NCBI RefSeq assembly: GCF_947507565.1
Contig: NC_089184.1
Coordinates: forward strand, 1,736,001-1,800,000
From: Oscarella lobularis
Lineage: Eukaryota; Porifera; Homoscleromorpha; Homosclerophorida; Oscarellidae
DNA: 64,000 bases
Direction of reading: 5' to 3'
Shown here piece by piece: positions 10,931 through 25,732 of this stretch. Within the stretch, counting starts at the first letter, position 1; every line of letters starts with the position of its first letter. A program made the position numbers and the translations under genes. Below the pieces are notes generated by a model. That model worked only from the letters and a program-made list of their open reading frames with translations, was not told the DNA's origin and ran no database searches.

Positions 10931-11619
10931 TAATTAATTGCTTGTTTTTGCATGTGTTCAGTAGTCTAGTCCGCGCTTCGATTGCATTTTCTTCGTGTAC
11001 GATCAGGCTGTACGATTTTTTCGCGTTTGCGCAGAAGAGTCCCGTACAAAACGTCGAAATCGTCGCTGTTCGTTCGATGTCCTGTTGGTCTTGCGGCTCT
11101 TGCCTACGCTTCGTCCCGTTTCTATCGCTCGGACCCAAATAAAAGCTTTCCGAGACGAACTAAACGCGATATCGACACATCAGTTTGCCATCGGGGAAAA
11201 CGCCACTCGAAAGCCTCTTCAATTACTGCACCGAGGCCCCCTCGACCCTCAAAAAGCTTTGTCCTTGGCCTAGCTACATGTAAGTCAGACCAACAAAGGT
11301 TGTGTAATTTAGCTAATCAAAAAAAGTGTGAGTCTTGCACTAGCAAGAAAAAATGGCTCCTCAATCAATCAAGTCTTCGCTATGCTGTTCACCAAAGGAA
11401 AAGTTGCACTATAAAGAACGCTCCCGTGACTACACAGAGCAGAAACGGCGCTGACAGGCAACACGTTTCGAACGTCTGTACAATAGCGAGAATCGCGAAA
11501 AGAAATTCTTTTTAGAAGCTGCCCGGACGAGCAGCTGTAAACATTCAAAGAGCCCTGGCGTTACAAAAACGTATTAGAGGCTGTGAGAGAAATAGAATCG
11601 ATACGCTTCTCCTACCCTG

Positions 11620-14600
11620 TCACTGCACGTCAAGCAAGAATTTGGAAGCAGGAGAATGCTCCAACTGATGTGATTCTACAGGTAATTTCTGGACTGGGGA
11701 GTAGGCTATTTTGTGCGTGCGATCTCTTCTTACCTGTTCCAGTTTGTGACAGCACTCTCCCGTCCTTCTGTCCCATATTCGTATTTGACAGTCCTGGCTT
11801 GAGCTCGCCACGACGCAACCCGAACAGGTCACGCTCAAAATCGTATCTTTGTGACCCGTTAGCTCTCGAACGCACGAGCCCGTGTCCGCATTCCATATTC
11901 GAATCGTTGTGTCCTCGGAACCGCTGACGACGCTCGTCGACAGTTCGCCGGCTCCCGCGGCCACGTCCAAGGCAGTCACAGCGTCCGAGTGACCGTGAAG
12001 GCAAATCGACGAAGACGGATGATCTATCCTGAAAACCTATCCAAACGCCAATCAATAAATAATAATTACAGGAACGAGCTGTCTGCATACGCACCGTTAG
12101 AGTTCTGTCTAGACTACCCGTGACGACAAGATATTCGAGCCGTTTTACCAAACTGACAGGTTGATGATGCAAAGAGCGAGAGCAGACCAACTGCGGGGTT
12201 GAATCGGTCCGTATATCGTAAACGTCCACAGAGCCGTCCATTCGACCCAAGACCAACCTTCTCGCAAGAAACGCGTAAGTGCCATCACTCTCGTCAATAT
12301 AGGGTTATCTTCACCGTTTTTTCGATTCCGCCAGTGCCAAGGCTGTTACTCCAGACGATGTATTCCGTACGGTCCACAGAAACGAGCCCGAGGGCACGCT
12401 GAAAATCTGCTCAAGCCAGCTCCAGCTACGCTCTCTGATAATTCTACAGCTCACCTCGACACTGCCGTCTTCGTATCCCGCTGCTACAAAGGACTCCGAT
12501 ATATCGAGACACCAAGGAAGGCCGGAGGCTCTACAGGCATTTCCATTCTGTTGTTTCGATTGCGACTGATGTTTTCTGTGAATAACTTGCATTTCGTCTG
12601 ATGACATCGTTTCCTCTGTCGCAGAGTCTTGCGTCCTGCGCGCAGAGCCATCAAATAAATACGGTGCCATACGCGCGCGTGCAGTACCTCTTCAAAATTG
12701 CTGTCGACCGGCCGTTTGCGTTGTTCCATAGGCGTATCTCGCCTCCGAAGCAAGCGCTCACTGTCCACGAAGTATTGCAGGCAACGCATTCAATTTCCTA
12801 TCTCCACTTCACCATAGAGGAAACTCGACAGAAAAAAAATCTAACCTGATTGTGGCCTTCAAAACGGACAGGAAGCGACTCAAAAAACAACCGATGTCTA
12901 CCCGAGATTGTTCTATCAGTAGTCGCTAGCCATCTCAGCCGATACAGAATTGCGACCACCAAGAAGAGGAGGGCAAGAGGAAGAAGAAGAAAGAGGAGAA
13001 GTAAGGAGACGTCACTTTTGCTGATCGTATTTAGAAAATGAAAGAAAATCCGACGCTCGTCTTCCAGATGCGTGGCCCCTTGTTCCTTTCTCGACGATAT
13101 AACAAAGACGGGCGGAAGAACGGTTATGAACCTGAAACAAAATAGACAAAAAAACACAATACTAAAGGATGGCACTGACCGTCCAGACAGGCTCATGTTG
13201 TAAATGGCAAAGAATCGCGGCCAATAATGTCGCGTTAGTAGATGCAAATTGTCTAAATACATTTTCTGCAGAACGTCGATCGAACCGGCCTCCTCCCTCA
13301 AAGGACCGCCGTCTAACTCGGCGCCAGCAGCTGCATCGGAGCATAAACGCATGTAAGAATATAACAGGTCGAAAAGGGTACCGGGAATGTTAGCGTCGTT
13401 GGACTCGTTCGTCGCAATCTCTGGCGAATGATTTCCCGTCGGCAGAGACGGCCAAACGAACGACGTTAGAAGAGCGTAGGCAAAGTAACAGACAGTACCG
13501 AGCTGCAAAGCGAAACGAAGATCAGCCCATTTTCCAGAGTACATATACTGTATGCATGTATACCATAAACATTTTTTGAACTGGTTTTGCTTGGGCAATA
13601 AAGTAGGCGAAGTAAAGACGTTTAGATTGACGTTGGCCGTTATCGAGCGGCGTTTGAACGCTGCTGCCGGCTGCGTTGTCCAAAAAAGCGTTCTGCTCAA
13701 AAGCGGCGAACACTCGACCACCCGTTCTTTTCTTCGAGAAGGAGGAGGCGTTCGGAACGGCATTGGGAGTCGGCGAACGCGGCGCGACGACGGCGTTCTT
13801 GTGCTCGTGGCTACCATGAGCGGAAGCGTCGGAAAGCTAGCCCACAGTTATTCGAGAGAGTACGGTAGACGACCCGCGTTTAGCTTGCCTCCAGGCGTCG
13901 TATGTCGATCGACAGAACAGACGGGAAGAAAACGGCTTGAAGAAAGAAATCACAAAGAAAAGCGATTATGGCGAGAAGACAAAATTCCTAGAGTGAATTC
14001 GGAGAATCCTACCTTGGATTCAGACCATTGGTACGATCGTCTCTTACCTGCATAACCGGCTGATAGGTGAAGTATCCCACAGTAAAAAGAGCGAGTTCGG
14101 ATAATAAGTTTTTTGTCAGTGCAAATCCTTCCTTGGACAGACCTAAACCCCGCAACGTCGCGTAAGAGTACCATCTTGCTGTAGCGCCAAGTCGCTTGCC
14201 TTCGGCCACTCGAACGTTCACGTCCAAATAAATCGATGTCGACGTCACGGCTTTGATCAAAACGAGAACGTTTTCGACTCCAATAAAAATGACGAGAAAG
14301 GGAAAGATTTCTCTGCGTGCGGCAAATACTACGTCACGGCGCGAAAACCAGTGCACGCAATTTCCACTCACCCTCCATTGAGCGTCGGAATTATTCCCAA
14401 GACGGTGCACAAGCCAAGCGACACGGAAAGAGAGCAGAGTATCGTTATGACGGCCGTCAAGCCCAAGCCCCACTTCGACTTGACCAATTCAATTTTTCCT
14501 GTGAAAGAAAAAAATCCAAGCTATCTAACGAAGATACCTCGCTCGTTCAAACGGTCACGCACCAACTGAGAACGATATGTAGAGAAAGACGAGGACGTAC

Positions 14601-16496
14601 ATTACGACGACAGATAGCATTTCAGGTAGAGTCGACCCGTCCTACAAAAGCAAACCAACGCAATTTAAATATATATATTAAAAAAAAAGTAGACAAGCGT
14701 TTTTCATCTTACGACAAAAAGAGCGTGAAGTGTTGGACTCGAAGGACGTAGAACAGTGTAATTGGTCTCCAGGCGTGTTTTCAGGGCGTCGAGAAATTGC
14801 TCGTAGGCGCTATGTACAGACCTAATAGATACATACGTCTTAACACAACGAGCGAGAGAAGCGCACCGAGACGCCGTTGCATTGAGAAATAACGTCGTGG
14901 CAAATATCTGATATCCGTCTACGACCGTCGTACCGTAACGGCCTCCCAGAAGAAGAGCTATAGACGGTGGAAAAATTACAGAAGAACTGCACGTACACCG
15001 TCTACTCCCTACGTCGAGCAAAAGACTCCAACGAACATTTCGCCCTCTTGGATATCTGCTCAATAGTCTCTTTGCGACGGGTATCGCGTTCGAATCTAAA
15101 AACGAGTCTCATCGCGTTTCGTCGAACAAAGCAACGTCCTACGCCACCTCAGCCGATCTTTCATCCATATCAAATCGGGCGACAAGTGCAGACATTCTCC
15201 TTTCGACGTCGAAGTCTCGCCGTTGCACAGCAACGATTGCTCGACGGCCTTTCCCTGCAGGCACACGTCCTTCCACCCGACTTCCCTCCGCCCGTCCCTT
15301 TAAAAACAATCATGCCAAAGAGATCATCAAGATAGAGGAAAAAGCCGACCTGGTCGCAAACGAAAGCCTCCTTAGGACGTCCGACACGTTAAACGATTCC
15401 CCAAAGTGTCCGTAGTCTTCCCCGCGCGACGACGACAATGACGAGAGACGAGTTGCGACAACAATCTGTTGCACGGCAACGAGAGGCCTCCCGCCAGACA
15501 ACTGGTACGAGTGAGATCCCCTTTCCAATTAACAAATACGAAAATCGAGACGAGGTCGACGTACCCAGGTAGGTGGCACGTCGTCGTGACCATTCGTAGG
15601 CGGCCAATACTCGATAGGCGCCACGGAAGTCATTCCCGATTGAAACAGCGTCAGCGCGGGATAGCTATAAACGCATGCAGCGACGCAGAGGCGTCGATGA
15701 GTCTCCTCCCACCCAAAAAAAAGCCAGCCCAAAACGCCTAACACGGTCCCCCCCCCCCCCCCCCCTCCCTCTCTCAAGGAGACTTGAGAAGACTCAATAG
15801 CCGTTCAGAAGTCTGAACAAGGTAACTATAAACACGTTCTCCTCCCACCCCAAAAGCCAAAATACATAGAAAAAAAGAAAAGATTTGTCGGCACCCAATG
15901 GGCCGTTTTAGAGCTCATTTCGTATTGAAACTGTATTCGCGCGGGACATCCCTCTATGAACGCGTGCAGCGAGACAAAAAGGCGTCTCAATGCCCAAAAC
16001 GCTAACACCCCCGAAAAAAAAACCATTTAGACAACTTGCCTGCACGTCAGAATCACGACGCCGCACAGGACGATGACGAGATAGGGATTACTTGCGCAGA
16101 AGAGGCCGTGCTTGTAAAAGATTCCGGCGACGAATTTTTCGAGGTGGCTGGGAGGGAAACGCTCCTGGGATAATAGGAAATGGCATTCGATTAGCACCGG
16201 CTACGAGGACACATTGACTATTCGGGGCTAATGTGCGCGAGAGATTGCGACTCCTAAACTCCTACGAGGACAAGTGACTAGACACTTGGACCTCGGAGAG
16301 AGGAACAAGACAATAGAGGAATGCTGCACTAACTCAACTCCTAAACTCGTCTCCTTTGCTTTCGATGTTCTTTCTATGATGCTAGCGTGGAATTGGGGAC
16401 GATTGGGGGTCGCTGGATCGCGATCGCGCTTCGTTTTCGTCTCGAGTCGCGTTTCTCTGCGCTGACCTCGTTCTTCTTCGGCTTGTTCATATCCAT
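11620..16496 (-). CDS. SCAP: SREBP cleavage-activating protein
   Basis: Multi-exon minus-strand gene matching SCAP from end to end. The N-terminal membrane exon (16164-16040) reads [12 protein letters not shown], then luminal loop 1 (15664 to about 14750), a sterol-sensing domain ([46 protein letters not shown]), then [18 protein letters not shown], the counterpart of the Sec24-binding MELADL segment, a second luminal region ([16 protein letters not shown]) and C-terminal WD40 repeats ([38 protein letters not shown]). SCAP escorts SREBP from ER to Golgi and senses sterols in the ER. Two introns have GC-AG ends. The start at 16496 ([10 protein letters not shown], a 30-nt exon, phase 0) is an inference; the last exon is also less certain. 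Confidence 0.88.
15664..16039 (-). repeat. Duplicated copy of SCAP exon 2 within SCAP intron 1
   Basis: Intron 1 (16039-15665) contains a second, degraded version of exon 2 and its upstream intron. At 15970-15895 (minus) the frame [13 protein letters not shown]...HWVPTN aligns with the real exon's [13 protein letters not shown]...YWPPTN, and flanking DNA (CGCATGCAGCGACGCAGAGGCG versus CGCGTGCAGCGAGACAAAAAGGCG) also matches. The copy has no donor at the equivalent place and is out of phase with exon 1, so it looks like a relic. A run of 18 C (15748-15765) lies beside it. Confidence 0.6.
15748..15765 (+). repeat. Poly-C run (18)
   Basis: Homopolymer in SCAP intron 1; its true length may be misassembled. 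Confidence 0.9.
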
Positions 16497-16785
16497 GCGT
16501 TGGCTCGTTTGCGTCAGGTGCGACTACTTGTTGTCGAATGGATCGCTCTCTTTGCTGTTCATCGCTTTTCAAGTCCGGTCCCTGGTGCGCAGAAGTAATC
16601 GCGATGGTCACGTGCCTGCAAATGCCTTCAAACCATAAACCTGCATTGTTCGAAAATACATAGGTAAGCACGGCAGTCTCTTCTCAATAAATACTAATTT
16701 TGCAGGCTTCAACGACAAAGAAGAACGGAAGCATCTATTAGGTCTAAAAAACGCCAAATCATTTTTTTAATAATTTATTTCACGT

Positions 16786-19700
16786 CTATGGTATGGTATG
16801 GTGTACCTTTCCCTTTAGATCGTTTATTCTTTTTAAAAGACAAAGCTTCGGCTATCCCATTAACAACATCTCCAGGCTTTGTCGAAATTTCCAAAGCCTC
16901 TTTGCTTGTCGACGCCTTCTGCTTGTCCTTACTCAATCTAAAATCAAGTCAAAAAATGAGCAAATTTCGAAACTAACCTCTCTCACTGACCTCTTCGATC
17001 CTTTCTGACTTGGAACGTCATTAGGATCAGCCTATAAAAACGTGAACACTGCAGTCGTAAAACGACTACGTAACTTTACCAGAACAGTCCTCTGCAACTT
17101 CAAAGGCTGCGAGAATCTATGGAAGACAGAGAGATCCTCACAAATAGGATATCTAAAAAAAGAACGAATGTTGTGGTGAAAATTTAGACTGTGCACGACG
17201 CGACGTACTTTAGCTGCTTTTTTTTCAGCGCTTCTGCTTTGTGCGTCTTACTATTGTAAAACTTAACGCAAATGTAAACGTCCTTCTCTTCGAATCCCAA
17301 AGGACGACCTGCTCCACGAAACTCTCACCAATGTCAGAGAACAGCATGCAGTTAGACTCGCCTATAACGTAGGAAAAGCGGTCCATGACAACGCAGGGAG
17401 CAATAACAGCCTCAAGAGGAACAACTTCAAAAAGCTTAGTTTCGAGAACCTAGGGAATTTAGCTGTGTACGTTGCTACGGTTTCGAAAATTTTTCCCATT
17501 TATACTTCGTTTGGATAAAAGCGCTGTCCTTCGACGCGACATACTTCCTTCGGACGAAAATAGTGAAAGCCATAAGCAAATCGTTCACATCTGTAGAAGA
17601 TATTTCGCAAAATCGGATTTCTTTTCTCTAGCTAGTTCATCCGTACGCGTCTGTTTGCCACAAGGCGACAATTCGAAACACGTCGAGTTCCTCCTGATGA
17701 TTCATTCTCAGTCTCCTATTGCACGATCTGAGAAAGATACGACGTATGCAAGACGTCGTCGCGAGAGTGCATCTGAAAACCGACTTACCTCTTTTTTCCG
17801 TTCTTCCACGACAGTGCATGATCACGAGAGGTGTAAGCACAGCTCCCTTCACAGAGAAAAAAGCGGAAGAAAACTAAAATTGTATAGGAGGGGGATTTTC
17901 ATACGGCACCTCTCTGTATGAGCTGGCCGTTATGCCAGAACGTCAGATAATACGTGCAGCCTGAAACGCCGTTCACCGGCTGAGGCCTGAGTGGAATGTT
18001 CTACGGAGAAGAATTTTTTTAGTGATAGAGACTCGCTCCTTTCCAAGCGCCACCCCACGCACTCTGTCCACTTCTCTATAGCTGCACTTTTCGCACAAAT
18101 ACGGCACGTCTTCGGCGTTTTCCGGAGGGTAGAAATTCATGCAGTCACAATGTTGCCAAAACTGTAGAGAAAAAACGCCGCGTTCTCGCCTTAAGACGAC
18201 GCGAGGCACCCTTACGTAGCATTTGTCGCACTGAATCATCGGTCCGTCTTCCTCCGGTCTGCCGCATATACATCGCATGATCTAAAGTTTACATCTATTA
18301 TTACGTTTGGGGAACACGTCGCCGAGCAGCCACCTCTTTTGTTTTGGCTAGAAAGAGAAGACAAACAAACGTTCCCTCGTTTCTTTTTTTAAAGGCGTTA
18401 TTTCGGCATACCAAGCGTTTTGATGGCTAAAGACGCATCGGATAGGTCGGGATTCATTTTCAATTCGTGGTCGCGCAGAATATCCCGAAAGAGCTACAGA
18501 CACATTTGCAAAAAATGAAAAGACGCGCTTTCAAAAAAATCGTACCGAGAAGTGTTCCACCGTCCTAAGAAGATTCCGACACAAAAATAAACCACTTCGG
18601 CAAATTATAGCCCTGTCGACGAACCGTTACACGATAATACGGCACCACTATTTCTATATAGCTTTACTTTTCTCTGAGCGTCATGGGCCGGTACGTAGGC
18701 AAATCAAAAGCGGACGAACATCCAACAGCCAAACTCTAAGGAATCCTTTTTCGCGGCGGGGCGACAAGAATGATCTCTTGCATTAGCGCGAACCTCGGGG
18801 GCTCTCATTTCGAGGAGTTTGTTTCGCAGTTTATCGGAGACGCCGTCGTTTCCCTTGATGTCGCCCAATTTCCACTTTCGCTTCGTTCCCCGTTTTCTGT
18901 TGAAGAAAGCGACCGCCTTCAAGTTCTCCAGCAACTTCGTCGACGCGTTGACGCCGTTTCGCGCGCCTATGACGCCGCGACAATTTTCGGAACGACAAAA
19001 GCATTTCTAACGCGGCGAGAATAAATAAAACGAAGGCCACGACTTCAAAAGAAAACAAAAACGAACCTGTAGATCGTTATCCATTGCGTCGAAATTGTAG
19101 TCGTAGCTGAGTTCCGCGTTGGCTGGGATGTCCTTCAGGGCGAAGAGACCCATGCGATAGGCACCGTTCACATACCTATAAAAAGAGATTCCTCTCATAT
19201 GTTTGTATCATTATTAATTTTAAAAAAGACTTTCCATTTCTGCATTTCGCAATTGGGATCGCAACTGTGATTGACAAACCTCGCCTTGCTGCCCTGCGCA
19301 TCCACAATTTTTAATTTTTAAAAATCGTTTCCTTGACGACGTCTTGCTACCATGTTGTGTCCATCGATTATGATTCCTCCCTCCATGCTCAAGCAATAGT
19401 GATGACGCTGGTGCTTGTACTGGGTAGCAACGCGTTCCCTACGAGGCAACTCTGCAAACCTCCAGAGCGATTTTTATCAAAAGTCTCACCTATACAGCTG
19501 TTCGCTTATCACTTCGCCGACGTACTCGATGACAAATTGGCCGGCTTTCAAGTCCGTCTTCGTGACGATTCCATATCCCCTGTCCTTAGTCTGGTCGCAA
19601 AGAGAAAATAATAATAATAATAAAAAAAAAACGCGAAACGGTGTCATTTACGAACAATTATTTTCTTCAGGTTGGGTGCCCACTGATGCTTTCGAAATCT

Positions 19701-20903
19701 CTGGTTCGAGCACCGTTCGCCGCAGGGACAATTGTCCGGGCAACATTCGGTGTAGACAACGCTAAAAGAGAAAACGATAGGGGTACGTCTCACAAGCAAT
19801 CCAATGTCTCAGTACCGATTCAAACAGTCGTCTTTGCAGCCCATTTCGTCGTCGTTTGCGGGTAATTTGCAAACGCACACGGACGCCTCGGGCGAATTTG
19901 GAATTTTGATGTCGACGTAGACGTCTGAGAAAAAAACCAGACCTATAGAGGAATTTAATTATCTGTAGTTCGATATTCCTTACTATTTCTAATAGATTTA
20001 TATTCTTTTGACTGTAGTGCGACTTTGACTGCCTTCGTCGTCAACTAAGAAACCCGTCAAGAACGAATCTTCCATATTTTATTATGGAATTAACCTTATT
20101 CTCTTTCATCATCCACCATATATCATAAGGCAAGTGGAAGTCATCCGTCTTCTCGAGCAAGAACTCTCCTATTTGTAAATACTTAGAGAAGAAAATTTAA
20201 AGAAAGAAATCCCCATAGTCTCTAACCAAAGCAGACAGGCGTTGGCCACTCGAATTTCTCATCATAATCTTTGGCAACTGCATTCCCCTCCATCGGATCT
20301 TTGTCAGATAGAGCACTAAATACACGCAAATGACTAAACGGACGAAGGGTCGCCACTGTAGACATTTCATTTCAGAAGAGGCACATCTCTTTTAATTGAA
20401 TTAGGATGCCGCCTCTCCTTCTTCTAGTGGGGTCCCCCCCCCTCTCTCTTTCTAGGGCTTCGATCTATCCCTTACCTGACATCTCTCACACCAAAAGTGT
20501 CCGAATCGGCGTACAAACCGCAAGCGAAGTACGTTTTCCGAGGCACGGCGTTCGTCTCCTCGCGCAAAGACGCGTCCTGGTCGTCTAGAGCGGACAAATT
20601 CTCCAAGAACGAATTTCCCTGGGGAAAAGGGGGGCTCCTACCAGTCGCCAGCATCTTCTTCGGTAAGACGCGATCGTCGGAGCGAGATCGCACGCGCTTT
20701 CTTTTCCTGTCCGTCCGCACCATCCCGTTTTTCTTCGTCGCGCGAGCGCGAGACACCCCTTTGTCGTCTGCCACGGCTGACGAAGACACTCTTGGGCCGT
20801 TCATCGTTGTAGGAGTCGTTGTCTCATCGCGTGGCGACGCATCTTCGGCCGCCGCGTCGTCCATCGGATTCCTTCCCCCAATCAAAAGATCGAGAACGTG
20901 CAT
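16786..20903 (-). CDS. ASH1L: ASH1-type histone H3K36 methyltransferase
   Basis: Many short exons encode, in order: a region with [14 protein letters not shown] and [14 protein letters not shown] (both as upstream of AWS in ASH1L), an AWS domain ([10 protein letters not shown]...[12 protein letters not shown]), a SET domain ([52 protein letters not shown]), a post-SET/bromo-like stretch, a PHD finger ([19 protein letters not shown]...WQHCDCM) and a C-terminal BAH domain. This order, and EMQKW in SET, fit ASH1L rather than NSD or SETD2. ASH1 proteins methylate H3K36 and antagonise Polycomb. The protein is much shorter N-terminally than vertebrate ASH1L, as usual outside vertebrates. I place the start at the ATG at 20903 ([10 protein letters not shown]); another in-frame ATG follows within 50 nt. 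The start lies 87 bp downstream of the KATNAL2 stop. Confidence 0.88.
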
Positions 20904-20990
20904 GCGTCCGGGCAAGCACAAATAATTCAATAAGAAATTAAAATTCTCTTTGCACGTGCAAATTTCTGCTAATAAAGGGGCGTTTTCTAT

Positions 20991-23518
<2,528 letters not shown>

Positions 23519-23676
23519 GTTTTCGTGTCGCCGCTAGGGTAGATTGATATCGAGAGGCCCGTACAGTACTCGAGTGACGCCAGCAACGATTACTTTATTG
23601 ATTGTGGACACGAAAAAAACAAATTAGCATACGTAGCGCAGTGGCACCAGTGGTGACTAGTCACATTTCTCTCCTT

Positions 23677-25384
23677 CTAGTAAGCGACTTTTTCGTCTGT
23701 AAGCAGTTTTAGCGACACGAGTGTAGGACAATCTACAGACCAACTGATGTAAACAACGCTGGAAAAAAAACTAGAAGGCTATTACCTGTATCTTGTACAT
23801 CTGTTCCAGTCAATAAAACCACAATTTGTGTAGTAGGTGGAACGTTGCGCTTCAGCTTCGTAAACGGTATAGGCATCGACGTAGTAAGCAGTCTTTCCCG
23901 GGCATTGACCTATTTTACATTCGGTTTACACAAACCTCACGGAATTATTTTCCAACCTAGGCAGCAAGTCGCTTGATCAATGCTACTTCCTGAACACTGT
24001 TGACCGCCACAAGAATCATTGCAATGACGACGTCGCAAGACTGTTCCATTTCCACACGTACGAGAACAAGATTCCCAACTTCCCCACGAACTCCACTGCC
24101 CGTTTACTGCGCCGCAATTTTAATGAATTAAAAATTGTGAAAGGTGCGACTGTACCTGGACAGCATTGGCTAGAGCATTCCTGCACTTCGGTGTCGTTTC
24201 CCGAGCAATTTTTCCCGCCGTTCTGAGGTGCAGGATTGTCGCACCATCGTCTACGATAGCTCTCTCCTCCGCCGCAGGACGTAGAGCAAGCCGTCCAGTT
24301 TGTCCAGGAACTCCAGGCACCATCAACTGCCAAATAATTATGTGACAGAGTCTTCTGAGAGGAAGACAGTAGCATACCGGGGAGCATATCGGGGCAACAG
24401 GTACTATTGCAGACGATTGTTTCTAACGAATCGCCGGCACAGCAACTGCCGCCGTTCCTCGGCTTGGGATCGTTGCAGAATCTCCTGCGATTCATTGTGC
24501 CCCCACCGCAACTCTTCGTGCACTGCGTGTAGTTGGACCAGCTGCTCCAGCCACCGTCAACTGCAGACACGTACGGAACTAACGCTTCTTTCTATGATAG
24601 TCCATTGATGCACTATCACCTGAACATGGTTGCGTATTGCACGCTTCGACGACACTCGAAGATCCAATGCACGGCAGTCCGCCGTGCTTCGGATGGGGGT
24701 TGTCGCATGCGCGCGTACGAACCTGAGTTCCGCGTCCGCACGATCTCGTACACGGAAAAAGCACGTGCCATTCGCCCCAACTACCGTCCACTGTTTGATA
24801 AGTAAATTAATTAAAATAAACCTTTACTTTATTATTTCGTCACCTTTGCATAGAGAACCTCTGTCCCAAACGCGTTCTTCCGTCTTGGAACCGAGACAGT
24901 TATTCGCGCCGTATTGCGAATGGGGATGAAGACATTTCCTCGATCGATATTGCACGTATACGTCGGACCACGCCTCCCATTCACCCCAAAATCCAACGGC
25001 AGCTGGGAGACGACGCTAGCACCAAAAACAACGCAACTGCTCACAGAAAACCTGGACATGGAGGCGGCTTAGGAATGCAAGCTCTCTTTTGCGCCGTTTT
25101 TCCATAACACCGAGTCCCCGACGGCGCGCACGTTCGATTTCGACTCTGATGAGCAGTCGACCTGCAAGACGCCGAACACTTGCTCCACTCCGACCAATCT
25201 GAAAGCGTTCCAACGGTGGCCTTCGTTGGAGACAAATCTATTTAAAAATTCTCCGTCAAAACTGCTTCACGCCGCTAGATGTTCAAAATTAACCTGGACA
25301 GTCCTGGCATTCGCTCGCTGCAGGCGGTGGCAGGCAGACGCCGTAGAATGAGATAATCAGAAATACAGCCTTGGTCATCATCAT
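23677..25384 (-). CDS. Secreted protein with six thrombospondin type-1 repeats and an unassigned C-terminal module
   Basis: Nine exons (25384-25294, 25237-25052, 25002-24844, 24790-24620, 24560-24378, 24326-24156, 24106-23957, 23909-23786, 23758-23677) sum to 1317 nt, 438 residues. Exon 1 is a signal peptide starting MMMTKAVFLIISFYG. Exons 2 to 7 each encode one TSP1 repeat (WSEWSKCSASC; WGEWEAW; WGEWHVLFPCTRSCGRG; WSSWSNYTQCTKSCGGG; WSSWTNWTACSTSCGGG; WSSWGSWESCSRTCGNG), and every boundary is phase 1, so the array could grow by exon shuffling. The last two exons hold a 65-residue Cys/Tyr-rich end (NCGFIDWNRCTRYR) that I cannot assign; it recalls a C-terminal matrix module. Most WxxW motifs are intact and could be C-mannosylated. 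Probably an extracellular-matrix or guidance-type protein. Confidence 0.9.
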
Positions 25385-25732
25385 TCTACTGCGCGCCAGT
25401 TGATCGCCTTTTCTCGAGGGCCCCGAGATAAACTAATGTAATTACATGATTAGAAGGGGACTCGTCCCTAACAATTACCTATTGTGTTCGAACTTTTAGT
25501 GAATCGAGCGCTCTTTTGGCCTAAAAATCTGCATGCTGAGACACAGATAAGTGCAAAAGAAGGAATTCCACTAACGATGCACCTTTAGTTATTGGCTGCG
25601 CCTAATGTTGTCATTAACAGCCAAGGTTGCCGCAGCAGTGTTTTCGATCCTAAAAAAGCATGTGATCGCCTCCCACGGACAAAAATAGCACACTATATTT
25701 CGGGTTCCCGTATCCATTTCTGCCACACCACC
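25385..25732. promoter_or_regulatory. Divergent promoter region, TSP1 gene / Ras-like gene
   Basis: About 350 bp between two divergent start codons. No TATA box or coding frame is evident. Confidence 0.3.

Larger units (their letters stand above)
8565..11619. other. 3-kb intergenic region, repeats and weak candidates only
   Basis: The largest stretch without a clear gene. It holds a (TA)n run (9056-9086), an 18-bp tandem duplication (CCCATTCTCCTTTGATTTG near 9327-9362), a short perfect hairpin (CCGAGTC/GACTCGG, 9511-9530), two copies of a dispersed repeat (about 8975-9034 and 11300-11372), a TATA-like TATAAAAG at 10139, and a possible small spliced gene ending at 10930. An open frame at 9153-9389 (78 aa from an ATG) has ordinary protein composition but matches nothing I know. 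Confidence 0.5.

Noticed and set aside
16228-16671. 147-residue minus-strand frame upstream of SCAP
   Set aside because: No domain; it overlaps the probable SCAP 5' leader, where a different frame offers the likely first exon.
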